Assembly (NCBI GenBank): GCA_025363295.1
Contig: JANYEC010000009.1
Span: 1-38,311 of the forward strand
Source of the DNA: Akkermansiaceae bacterium
Lineage (GTDB): Bacteria > Verrucomicrobiota > Verrucomicrobiia > Verrucomicrobiales > Akkermansiaceae
Length of the DNA: 38,311 bases
Reading direction: 5' to 3'
Part shown: positions 7,397 through 15,836 of the stretch, piece after piece
Position numbering within the stretch: the stretch's first letter is position 1
Layout: the number at the start of each line of letters is the position of its first letter
Program-made: the position numbers and the translations under genes
The notes under the pieces: model-generated
What the model was told of the DNA's origin: nothing
Database searches by the model: none
The model's input: the letters and a program-made list of their open reading frames with translations, nothing else

Positions 7397-9190
7397 TCAG
7401 GCCAATGCTGGCAAGGGATACCTGCCATTCGCATACTCTGGTAACGAAGAAATGAGACGCTCTACCTCGATGCCTGCGAACAACACGGCGAAGAGTCCGT
7501 GTGTGTCGTTGTCGTAGAACGGACGGCTATTGTAATACGCCACATCCTCCGTACACATCGTCCCCATACAAATATCACGGACAGTACCATCGGCCTCTAC
7601 TCGGGTCTCCAAGCCCCTCCAGCCGTTGACCACAACTGGACCGAAAGTCGCTTTATCTAACCAGCCATGCCTCACACCGCGTGCCATCGCCATCACAAAA
7701 ATAGCACTGCCTGAAACTTCCAGCGAGGACTCTGGGTGGTCGAGAACGTTAGGCCACAGTCCACTTTCATGCTGATAGCGAAGGAGCGAGGCACAGTGGC
7801 GTTTAAAATGGGCGAGTATCGCTGGATAATCCTGATGGGTTGGCGGCAGTTGTGTCAGCACCTCGCTCATTGCCCAAGATGCCCAACCGTTGCAACGCGA
7901 CCAATGAGGCAGCTTGGTAGGATCTCCAAAATAACGCGCGTGCATATAGAGTTCCGCCTCCTCGTCCCACACCTGAGAGTTGAACTCGAGAGTCTGGCGG
8001 GCTGCATCGTCAAGAAAAAGCTGCCGCTCTGCTAGATCCTCACCGTAAAGCGCAGCCTGCACAAGAAATGGGATTCCCATAAACATGTCGTCCACCCACG
8101 TCGTGTATTCCACCGGCGTCGTCCGAGTAAAGATAGTGGAACCAGGAAGGCGTATCTGTTCCTCGCGTGCATAGCGAATCATCCGGTCGATCCATTCCTC
8201 GTAGCGATGGCGATTGGGGAAATCCGGCTCGGTTCGCAGCCGCTGAATAAAGGGCAGCGATGGAGCAAGCGTGAAATCTAACAAAGGAGTATCGATAATG
8301 AAATGGTTCGCTGAATTTACGGCGTGCAAGGTTTTCACCTGATGTTCCACGAAGGGAATCCCATCCAAATGGTAATCACAAAATCGAGCCGCGTATTCAC
8401 TGTAGCGAGAGTCTTCTGATATTTCGGCCAATGCCTGCATTGCCCAAGCGACACCCCCATTATGATAATTCCAACTGTAGTTAGTACCCCAGGGCAAGGG
8501 ATCGATCATTGCTCCAAGGATTTCCACCTTCGGAATAGACCAAGTTACTGGGCCATCAAGACCGGGATACATCCGTCCAATTTGAAACTCTCGTTGAGGC
8601 AACTGCTCGAGATCAAGGCCCTTCCTCCCCCCATCTGCACAAGGATTGGCAAATGGACCAACCACTAACCAGTTGGACAGATCCGCTAACTGCCCTGAAA
8701 TATTCTCAACGCCTTTCAACCCGATGCTGGGATGCCTCACATCGTTCTCAACCACTGCACCGTGCGCACTGGGTGGCTGCAGAAAGACAGACCATTCACC
8801 GCCTGCTGTTTCGGATTTGATCATCAGCACATGGCTGCCAGGTTCAAGATGGATTTCAAACTCATGGGACATCTTAATGCTGCGCTCGTCAAACTGCAGG
8901 CGAATCGCCCGGTCCCCCTCCTGCTCATAGACCACCTTGCCATCAAGCCAGATTCGGCAGCCGTCATTGTGCTCAATTTCAAGCTTCAACTGCATCTCTT
9001 TTTGAGCTGTCAATCGAGTCCAAGCGTAAGCCGTCGCGGGGCGACCAAGGCCGAAAGCTCGCCCGAAATCGACAAACTGCATTCGGTCCAGCTTTTCTGC
9101 CACCCCGGCGACTTCGAGACTGTACTCAAAAGGAGTGTCCCGGATAAGTTTGTCGCCGATTCGCTTAACAATTTCTAATGGGTTGATCAT
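7397..9190 (-). CDS. GH105-type unsaturated uronyl hydrolase with N-terminal beta-sandwich extension
   Basis: Residues about 225-590 form an (alpha/alpha)6 barrel with the hallmarks of GH105 (unsaturated rhamnogalacturonyl hydrolase and relatives). WVDDMFMGIPF carries the general acid-base Asp (Asp367 or Asp368), HWSRCNGWASWAM (429-441) matches the usual WxRGNGW segment, and GLWPNVLDHPES is followed by GSAIFVMAMARGVRHGWL. These enzymes hydrate the unsaturated uronate left at the non-reducing end by polysaccharide lyases, releasing a 5-keto-uronate. The first ~200 residues are an extra beta domain (NDGCRIWLDGKVVYE, PA14-like in appearance) that makes the protein about 600 residues rather than the usual ~370. 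There is no signal peptide, so it acts on imported oligosaccharides. Its ATG overlaps the TGA of the upstream isomerase gene by 4 nt, implying translational coupling. It is the best evidence that the locus processes lyase products. Confidence 0.85.
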   Translation of the reverse strand: MINPLEIVKRIGDKLIRDTPFEYSLEVAGVAEKLDRMQFVDFGRAFGLGRPATAYAWTRLTAQKEMQLKLEIEHNDGCRIWLDGKVVYEQEGDRAIRLQFDERSIKMSHEFEIHLEPGSHVLMIKSETAGGEWSVFLQPPSAHGAVVENDVRHPSIGLKGVENISGQLADLSNWLVVGPFANPCADGGRKGLDLEQLPQREFQIGRMYPGLDGPVTWSIPKVEILGAMIDPLPWGTNYSWNYHNGGVAWAMQALAEISEDSRYSEYAARFCDYHLDGIPFVEHQVKTLHAVNSANHFIIDTPLLDFTLAPSLPFIQRLRTEPDFPNRHRYEEWIDRMIRYAREEQIRLPGSTIFTRTTPVEYTTWVDDMFMGIPFLVQAALYGEDLAERQLFLDDAARQTLEFNSQVWDEEAELYMHARYFGDPTKLPHWSRCNGWASWAMSEVLTQLPPTHQDYPAILAHFKRHCASLLRYQHESGLWPNVLDHPESSLEVSGSAIFVMAMARGVRHGWLDKATFGPVVVNGWRGLETRVEADGTVRDICMGTMCTEDVAYYNSRPFYDNDTHGLFAVLFAGIEVERLISSLPEYANGRYPLPALA

Positions 9191-10149
9191 ATAACTGAGA
9201 TGAGAGTTGGATTATTGAGAAATTTCCCGCTTGGGACGACCTGTTCTGGCTGGATTTCTTCTAACAATATAGCGACCTGTGGCCTGAAATTTTTCAACCA
9301 CGATAAAATGATACCGTAATCAAGCATCCCCTGCCCCGCCGGACAAATCTCCAAATGATCACGCCCAACCACAAAATCCTTTGCATGAACCACCGCGATC
9401 CGCTCTCCAAACAAATCAAATGACTGCCGGATCACCTCACTTTGGAACTGGAAATTCATCTTATTAAGCAGGTTCACCGGATCGAAAATCACCTGAAGGT
9501 GTGGCGAAAGAATGGCGTCCAGCAAGCGCTTCATCTTTTCCGGCGTGGAAATGACGTGCGGAGTCACCGCCTCGATGCCGACCACCACCCCGCAGCGTTC
9601 TGCTTCTGCCACAAGTTCCTCCATGCTGCCGAGCAATTCTTGGAATGCCTGCTCGCCACTATTTTCCGGGTGTGGTGAGTAGTCAGCATTTAAGGAACCG
9701 CTCTCCAAGGCCACGAGGTTGCAGCCGAAATCCCGAGCATGGCGCAGATGCTCTTTGAATAAACCCATTAAGGATTTCCTAACATCCTGAATTGGGTGAA
9801 TAGGGTTGATATAACAACCCAGCACTTCGATTCCAAGACCATGTTCGCCGAAAGCTTTCCGGATTTTCGCGGCAAGAACCGTAGTCAGCAGGCCCGGCTT
9901 CATTTCTAAGCCCGCGATCGCCTTGCCCGGTGCCAACTGCACACAACTCACTCCATGCTCGGCCACTTTGAGGGCGAGTTCCTCAACAGGAAAACACCCG
10001 AGATCATGGGCCCGGACGCCTATTCGGAATTGCTGGGTGTTAGTGCAAACGTTCACAAGAATTAAGAATGAGTAATAATCTCCACTTGCGGGAGGGGATA
10101 GTTGCGGCGGTGGGGTGCACTTTTGCGTCGTTAGGCGATTTGCTGCCAC
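9187..10149 (-). CDS. Sugar phosphate isomerase/epimerase-like TIM-barrel protein
   Basis: Residues about 40-300 fit the AP-endonuclease-2 (xylose isomerase-like) TIM barrel. Expected metal or substrate residues occur at strand ends: Glu in LVALESGS, Glu in VVGIEAVTPH, Asp in VIFDPVNLL, His and Lys in VVHAKDF, and Glu in AILLEEIQ. Family members epimerise or isomerise ketoses and uronate derivatives; the substrate here cannot be read from sequence. The longest frame begins at a GTG (10149) overlapping the last base of the upstream stop. The first ~31 residues are proline-rich and unlike the family, so the GTG at 10056 is an equally good start. The gene ends in a 4-nt ATGA overlap with the GH105 gene, suggesting that it handles a sugar released by that enzyme. 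Confidence 0.75.
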   Translation of the reverse strand: MAANRLTTQKCTPPPQLSPPASGDYYSFLILVNVCTNTQQFRIGVRAHDLGCFPVEELALKVAEHGVSCVQLAPGKAIAGLEMKPGLLTTVLAAKIRKAFGEHGLGIEVLGCYINPIHPIQDVRKSLMGLFKEHLRHARDFGCNLVALESGSLNADYSPHPENSGEQAFQELLGSMEELVAEAERCGVVVGIEAVTPHVISTPEKMKRLLDAILSPHLQVIFDPVNLLNKMNFQFQSEVIRQSFDLFGERIAVVHAKDFVVGRDHLEICPAGQGMLDYGIILSWLKNFRPQVAILLEEIQPEQVVPSGKFLNNPTLISVI

Positions 10150-12761
10150 TACTTTGCTGAAATCATTGTGCGTCCAAATTCGCTCTTATTAAACCCAATG
10201 ACGCGCTTCACGCCGGAAACCTCAATCGTCAGCTCCGTCCTCTCTTCATTCCACGTGGTCACCGGAAGCACTTCCCCATGGCGGTGAGGAAACAACAGAA
10301 TTTTATAATCTGGACTCACCGAGCGACTGGCAATGACTAAGCGCTTGTCCATGCCAAACGAGCGGGAACCCGCAAGCGTTCCCTTCTTCGCCTCCGGCTC
10401 CAAGGTATCCCGGCGCTCAAACGCCTCCAATCGCGATGACGGACGACTGGCGTAGGCTTGCGGCTTCGCGGGGTCGTTCAGATTTAAAATGCGGACCAAT
10501 AGTTGACGCCCTCCTTCGGGCTCGATCGGTTCACCGTTGGCCTTTCGGTTCAGGTTGCTGTCCCCCAGAATAATGTCATTTCCTGTCATTGAAACCACTT
10601 CGGTATTGAACCCGGTCTGCATCAGCCATTCATACAAGCGCTCCTGCTCATCCTTCTGAATGTCGTCCACTACTAGCAGCCAGGGATTGGCACCACGATT
10701 AAAAACTAAACTGCGGAATGCACGTTTAACAGGATTGTGAGGCAACCTAACAGGCCATGTATCTTCGTCCCACAACCTGGGATCGTTTTGCTCGAAGCCC
10801 TTCCAGAATGCTACCACTGACGGACGCGAATCTCGCTCCAAGGGCACCCCTGCATTTTCCCGGAGGAAGCGCTCGGCATCTGATAGGTATGAATCCCAGC
10901 GAGAGAATCGGAATCGACCAAAATCTGCGGGCTCGGTGCGAATTTGCTTAGGCCACCACCAATCGTATGCGTCCTTCACATCGGCACAAGCAAGCACGAG
11001 GTCACCGCGATTTTCCTGGTAGATCCATTTCCCGGGTCCGGGCCAAAATCCTTGTCCCATTCCGTCTATCAGGATACTGTTATGATGGCGCGTTTCGACC
11101 GAACGAAAGTTGTCCTTTGCCCATTCGCGTCCATGGGAAAATAACGTGAAATTCCCACGATCCGCATGTTCATGACTTCCCCCTACCGAATCCACCCGGC
11201 ATTCGAACTGCACCGCCGTCGCATCTTTGCTCCACGCACTGCGCGCGTTCAGGGAACCACGCACCGGATCATAGGCCGTGAGCGGCAGAGCGAGTTTCGC
11301 CCCCTCCGCGTAGTCGATCGGTTTTCCGGATGCGTCCTTCATCCCATCGTCTGCCCACAACATGGCCTCGATGATGTGAAAATTGCCTTTGAACGGGCTG
11401 AAATTTTCGGGGACTGACAGGTGCCGGGTGGCGGCGTCGGTTCGGACATCCAACGCATTCGCGGTGAGTGGCGTGCCCTCTGATTTGGTGGTGAAGCACT
11501 GCCATAGGAAGTCGGCTTTGGCGTCCTTCGGATAGAAATAATGCCACATCGAGAGCGTCCAGATCGCCGGCGGTCCATCGCCGCCGTCACCATGGCTAGT
11601 AAAGTGATCCATACTCGGCTCCATCGACTGGAGATACCAGTCAAGCATCGCGCGGTGGTGGCGGTGGGCGAGCAAATTATCCCCGCGCCGGGTGGCGGCC
11701 ACAAAAAACGGATTCCCCCAAACCAGACCAAATTGAGTATATCCCACCGCTTCGGTGGACTGGCCCGCAGGTGAGATGGCATAGGTCAGATAATCACGAG
11801 CAATCTGCGCGCCGAGTTTGTAAACCCGGGGATCGTAACCTTCCTCCCCTTCGATCGAAAGTGCTAACAATGGCTGCTGCAACCCCACCGCAATCCAGTT
11901 CCAGTTCCTGAAATGGTGAGGTAGCCGCGCCCCCATCCACAGGCGGCCCTTGGTTGCTGTCGATATCAGCCCACGCACCGTATCCCGCTGTGCCGCAGAC
12001 ATGTATGGGAAAGCGAAATCATAGGCATACCCTAGCAAGTGTCCGCAGACCGCATCACGCACGCCCTGATCAGAGAAACCAGAACCCGTGACTGGCCCCG
12101 AAACCTTTGCCCGCCAAACATCATCATTAAGCGGCCCCGCAAGCGCTTGCTCCAGATTCGGACGGACAATTTCCGCATAAGTGGCGATCGCCGTCGCCGC
12201 CTGCCGACCCTTCACCTCATCTTGGCCGACTAGTGCGTCAAACGATTCCATCACGATCGCATAAAGCCATGGCTGGTAGTGTCCGATCAATGGAGGAAAG
12301 CCCTTGTGTTCGGCTACTAACTGCTGCGCACCCGCCTTGTCTCCCGTTGCTAGTTTTTCATATAGCTCACTGCTCCATTGCTTTGGGTCGCGCAAGTTTT
12401 CCTGTGTGCGAGATCTCAAGGTGGCCTGCAATGCACGGCCCACTTCGGTCACCATCAGCCGACGCCGCAGATCCGGCAAATCATCAGGGCTGATCAGAAT
12501 ACGTGGGTGCACACCGGGAGGTGGGACTTTTGACACCCGCTCCATCGCCAGCCCAGAAGTGTCATACTCCACCGGAGCACCGGGCGATTCAGGAAATAAA
12601 TATGTCCCGTTCAAGATCTCATCGGCAGACAATTCGCCGGGCAGCTTTGCGGGAACCGGTTCCGCAGCCCATGATATGGCTAACAATTGAATCACTACGG
12701 CAGCTGCGAACCAACTGCCGAGCTGCCGTCCTTTTAAGATATGATCATTAAAATCCATCAT
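10149..12761 (-). CDS. Heparinase II/III-family protein with signal peptide (putative polysaccharide lyase)
   Basis: The start is set at the ATG at 12761, which overlaps the upstream stop as ATGA. A longer open frame exists but would overlap the upstream gene and hide the signal peptide. The 870-residue protein has an N-terminal hydrophobic segment (WFAAAVVIQLLAISWA) and a likely cleavage near residue 32. It shares with the two other window heparinase-like proteins an opening motif (PGVHPRILISPDDLP, about residue 85) and a late motif (LLVVDDIQKDE). The helical half contains QSTEAVGYTQFG, which holds a candidate catalytic Tyr. The beta-sandwich half contains GGSHEHADRGNF, whose His530-x-His532-x-Asp534 is the classical heparinase II/III active-site motif. 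It probably cleaves uronate linkages outside the cytoplasm. The exact PL family and substrate are unknown. Of the three paralogs it is the one with the most canonical motif. Confidence 0.8.
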   Translation of the reverse strand: MMDFNDHILKGRQLGSWFAAAVVIQLLAISWAAEPVPAKLPGELSADEILNGTYLFPESPGAPVEYDTSGLAMERVSKVPPPGVHPRILISPDDLPDLRRRLMVTEVGRALQATLRSRTQENLRDPKQWSSELYEKLATGDKAGAQQLVAEHKGFPPLIGHYQPWLYAIVMESFDALVGQDEVKGRQAATAIATYAEIVRPNLEQALAGPLNDDVWRAKVSGPVTGSGFSDQGVRDAVCGHLLGYAYDFAFPYMSAAQRDTVRGLISTATKGRLWMGARLPHHFRNWNWIAVGLQQPLLALSIEGEEGYDPRVYKLGAQIARDYLTYAISPAGQSTEAVGYTQFGLVWGNPFFVAATRRGDNLLAHRHHRAMLDWYLQSMEPSMDHFTSHGDGGDGPPAIWTLSMWHYFYPKDAKADFLWQCFTTKSEGTPLTANALDVRTDAATRHLSVPENFSPFKGNFHIIEAMLWADDGMKDASGKPIDYAEGAKLALPLTAYDPVRGSLNARSAWSKDATAVQFECRVDSVGGSHEHADRGNFTLFSHGREWAKDNFRSVETRHHNSILIDGMGQGFWPGPGKWIYQENRGDLVLACADVKDAYDWWWPKQIRTEPADFGRFRFSRWDSYLSDAERFLRENAGVPLERDSRPSVVAFWKGFEQNDPRLWDEDTWPVRLPHNPVKRAFRSLVFNRGANPWLLVVDDIQKDEQERLYEWLMQTGFNTEVVSMTGNDIILGDSNLNRKANGEPIEPEGGRQLLVRILNLNDPAKPQAYASRPSSRLEAFERRDTLEPEAKKGTLAGSRSFGMDKRLVIASRSVSPDYKILLFPHRHGEVLPVTTWNEERTELTIEVSGVKRVIGFNKSEFGRTMISAK

Positions 12762-14482
12762 TTTGAAACAAGTCTTCGATAGTTGTTCACCGTTGCGTCG
12801 AGTCCCATTACAACAGGCTCTCCAGGTAGACTGAAATACTCGCCGAGGTAAAGTGTGGAACAAAGTGGATGTTCACCCAGACGCCGATATTCGACCCACA
12901 GCGCGTCATAGCGGGCAATCATTTCAGTTAGATCAAATCCATTCCCCCCGTTGTCTTGGTCTTCAAGGTAACCGGCAATCATAATTTCCCATCCCTGATG
13001 CACGATGCTGAACAGCAAGCGCCCATATTCAACCGTGGTTTTTACGAATTCGCCATCAGCGCAGTGAGCCCAGTCGATCTCCGCCGCAAGAGCCGCGGCG
13101 GCCTTCCATAGAGCTACAGCATCTAACTTTTCGGCCAGCGCCGTATTGAACTCACCGTGGGCAGCCAACGTGTCTAACACAATCGCCAATTGATCACGCC
13201 CGCCGAGCCGATCGTCTCGCATCCAGCAAGCAGTGGGCAGCACCGCCTCATCTAACAAAATATCAAAGACTTCACAGCAGCGTCCCTTCAACACCGCTCT
13301 CGCCGAAAGCAAGCACAACTCCCTAAACTGGGCGACGTCTCCTCCACTCAAACCCATTCGGCTTTCGGCATACTCACAAAATATGGACTCCTCGGTGCGC
13401 GAAGGATCGCGAACGAAGGAGGCTAAAACATACGCATTCAGGTCCGGCCAAAACTCACTTTTTACGTGAGGACCATACCATCCCCCTCCCCTCGACCAGC
13501 TATAAACGCCCACAATGAGCGGCTCTTCCAACAGATCTTTGAGACCGCACATCTCCCGGTTCTCCTCAAATCCGTTAATCACGCCATCCATTACATAGTT
13601 AGCATAAGCGCCCTTGCCTTCATATTCACGCTGGCATTGCACTTCAATGATTTGCGGATGCCGACCACGGCCCAAGCAAGGGTTCACTTTGACCCGTCGC
13701 CAAAAATCCAACGCTGTATGTTTGATCGAGAAAACCAGTTGCGGATGTATTTCTATCTGTTCCGACACCTGTAAATAATGGTCGAGGCAGGCATGAAGCT
13801 TATCTGGAAAAATGTCCCATGTCCTGAACATCAAAGTCCGTCCATGCTTCACGCAGATTTCTTCTCGAAGAAACCCGATCAGATTCACATAGGCAGCGAC
13901 CTGAGCATCAGTCCATGTGGGCGTTTCCGCTTGCTGGCGGTTCAGCGTCTCTTGGTAAAGATAAGTCGGTGTCCATGATGCACCAATCCGCGGAATCGGT
14001 CCGTTGCCGGCATGGAACGGCGTATCCATCAAATAGGTTTCTCCGACGCGGATGATGTATCCGTCCACGTCTGGGAACCGGGCCGTGAGCTCATCGAATA
14101 GGACGCGGTGCAGTTCGAGTGTCCGTGGAAGGCCTAACTGAATCCGTCCAGTCTCCGGGTCGCAGACTTCATCACGGTAGTGCTCGACGATCCGCTTCGG
14201 CAACACAAATAAATCCAAGTGATAGAACACTTTCAGACCGCTGGCTTTTGCATCCTTAATCTCCTTCTCAATACCGGGCGTGAACTCGTCCAACCATTCG
14301 CGTTCCGGCGATCCCTGCGGGAAAGCGTCAACCCCCGTTTTAATGAATGTCGCCACACAGTTGATATGTTTGAAAACCTGACCGTTGAAACCATAATCTA
14401 CTAGATTTACAGGGTCTAAAAACTTTGATTCAAAGGGTGCCTCTCCGGGATTGTGATGCACCATGTCGAGAATGTATCTCAT
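12758..14482 (-). CDS. Unclassified TIM-barrel glycosidase-like protein, faintly GH67-like
   Basis: This 574-residue protein has no signal peptide. Residues 1-400 alternate strands and helices as in a TIM barrel (VFYHLDLFVLP, VDGYIIRVGETYL, TLMFRTWDIFP, IIEVQCQREYEG), with Glu and Asp at several strand ends. The C-terminal part has GGGWYGPHVKSEFWPDLNAY and then a helical region. The QREYEGKG and GGGWYGP segments recall the layout of alpha-glucuronidases (GH67/GH115), but the similarity is too weak for me to assign a family. Glu in RVGETY and Glu in EVQCQREYEG are candidates for catalysis. Its stop overlaps the start of the heparinase-like gene by 4 nt. An alpha-glucuronidase or an alpha-L-galactosidase would suit the locus, but this is a guess from context. 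Confidence 0.5.
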   Translation of the reverse strand: MRYILDMVHHNPGEAPFESKFLDPVNLVDYGFNGQVFKHINCVATFIKTGVDAFPQGSPEREWLDEFTPGIEKEIKDAKASGLKVFYHLDLFVLPKRIVEHYRDEVCDPETGRIQLGLPRTLELHRVLFDELTARFPDVDGYIIRVGETYLMDTPFHAGNGPIPRIGASWTPTYLYQETLNRQQAETPTWTDAQVAAYVNLIGFLREEICVKHGRTLMFRTWDIFPDKLHACLDHYLQVSEQIEIHPQLVFSIKHTALDFWRRVKVNPCLGRGRHPQIIEVQCQREYEGKGAYANYVMDGVINGFEENREMCGLKDLLEEPLIVGVYSWSRGGGWYGPHVKSEFWPDLNAYVLASFVRDPSRTEESIFCEYAESRMGLSGGDVAQFRELCLLSARAVLKGRCCEVFDILLDEAVLPTACWMRDDRLGGRDQLAIVLDTLAAHGEFNTALAEKLDAVALWKAAAALAAEIDWAHCADGEFVKTTVEYGRLLFSIVHQGWEIMIAGYLEDQDNGGNGFDLTEMIARYDALWVEYRRLGEHPLCSTLYLGEYFSLPGEPVVMGLDATVNNYRRLVSK

Positions 14483-14591
14483 AAGTATTTTAGTTTAATG
14501 GATGCTCCGGCGAAATATTGGCGATCTTTAACATAAGCGATTTATAACAGAGACGTTTCTCATAGAAGTCGAGTTCCTAAGTCGTTAGATT

Positions 14592-15725
14592 TTAGATTCC
14601 CAAGGGTAACGAGAATTTAAATTGACTCAACCCGGCAGCGACACATTCAGCATTTAATTTGGCACCTGAAGGACTGGTGTGAACATTGTCTGCCTCATTA
14701 CAAAACAGCTCTTGCACTTTTTCAATGCCACGGGCGTCGTAACGGTCCGCAATCGCTTGAGTTAGGTCAATGAAACTCACATCGCAAGCTGCTGCCACGG
14801 CAGCTGACCATGTTCCATATTCACTCTGATGACGAATCAGCCTTTCGTAGTGCCAAATATTTTTTGCCGTTAGCGAAAAAATCACTGGAATAGCATGCTT
14901 CGTTTGGCACTCGGTGACTAGCCGCCGCAGATACCAACCAAAAGTATGAACAATCTCCCGTGTGCCGTCTGGCATTGTGACCTCAAGCGTTTCCTCTCCG
15001 ATACCCGCTAAAACACCACGGTAACGGCCCCTGTCCAAATGGTCAGCATCATTATGACCAAACTGGATCAATACATAATCGCCCGCCTTCATCTCGGCAA
15101 GCACTCTTGCCCAAAGTCCTTCTCTCAAGTACGAACGTGTGCTGCGCCCGGGCCGTGCTCGGTTGTGGACTTTGACAACTGCTGGGTCGAGGTAGTCCTC
15201 TAACACATCGCCCCAACCCTGCTGATTCCTGCCGTTGCTAAAAGCCGTCGAATCACCAATCACAAAAACAGAGGGCACAGTGATTTTACGCTCAGCTGCC
15301 ACTAGGGCGACACACTCCATTTCCCTGGTAACTACGATACTGCCACTCGAATCGAAACCAAATTGAATATCCGAATACTGCTCCAAACCACCATCTGGCT
15401 TAAGGGAAACAATCGCGGAGTAACACGGCCGCGCTTCCGTCGTCCAAAAAAACGGTGTTCCAATCCGCAAATCTAACCTGAAATTTGAATTGCCTAACGG
15501 AATATCATCATAATTCGATGCCTCTACCGCGAGTGGTGAATCTGGCTTGCTTCCGTCATAACCTACTTCAAATAATTCAACTCGAATAAATGCCGCATGA
15601 TGATATCCCCCGGAATTTTCAATCGCTAAGCTAATGGTTAATTCGGCAGTGAGCTGATTAATGATCCCGCCAATCAATTGCACGCTGCGAAGCATTGGCT
15701 GAATCCCATTCATTTGCATTTCCAT
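14592..15725 (-). CDS. SGNH/GDSL acetylesterase, CE12-type (rhamnogalacturonan acetylesterase-like), no signal peptide
   Basis: Residues about 150-377 carry all SGNH blocks in the CE12 form. Block I is VFVIGDSTA with nucleophile Ser159. Block II is HNRARPGRSTRSY with the oxyanion Asn188. Block III is QFGHND at 222-226. The final Asp346-x-x-His349 lies in ADNVHTSPSGA. CE12 enzymes remove acetyl groups from pectin, rhamnogalacturonan or xylan. The first ~150 residues are a beta-rich domain (TISLAIENSGGYHHAAFIRVEL) of unknown role. I chose ATG 15725; the frame also allows a TTG one codon earlier. With no signal peptide the esterase should act on imported acetylated oligosaccharides. It lies 111 bp downstream of the large modular lyase-like gene. 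Confidence 0.85.
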   Translation of the reverse strand: MEMQMNGIQPMLRSVQLIGGIINQLTAELTISLAIENSGGYHHAAFIRVELFEVGYDGSKPDSPLAVEASNYDDIPLGNSNFRLDLRIGTPFFWTTEARPCYSAIVSLKPDGGLEQYSDIQFGFDSSGSIVVTREMECVALVAAERKITVPSVFVIGDSTAFSNGRNQQGWGDVLEDYLDPAVVKVHNRARPGRSTRSYLREGLWARVLAEMKAGDYVLIQFGHNDADHLDRGRYRGVLAGIGEETLEVTMPDGTREIVHTFGWYLRRLVTECQTKHAIPVIFSLTAKNIWHYERLIRHQSEYGTWSAAVAAACDVSFIDLTQAIADRYDARGIEKVQELFCNEADNVHTSPSGAKLNAECVAAGLSQFKFSLPLGI

Positions 15726-15836
15726 CAATATGTTTAGTTGGACATTCTTCTTGGTGATCGACCTAGATGAGCAAACTCAACTCCAGAATAATATGTTGCG
15801 AATGGGATTCAGCATAACGAGAATATCGGACTGGTC

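Noticed and set aside
1..15500. Apparent excess of CTAAC/GTTAG
   Set aside because: A rough hand tally (about 34 on both strands) is close to the ~30 expected by chance for a five-base word in this length.
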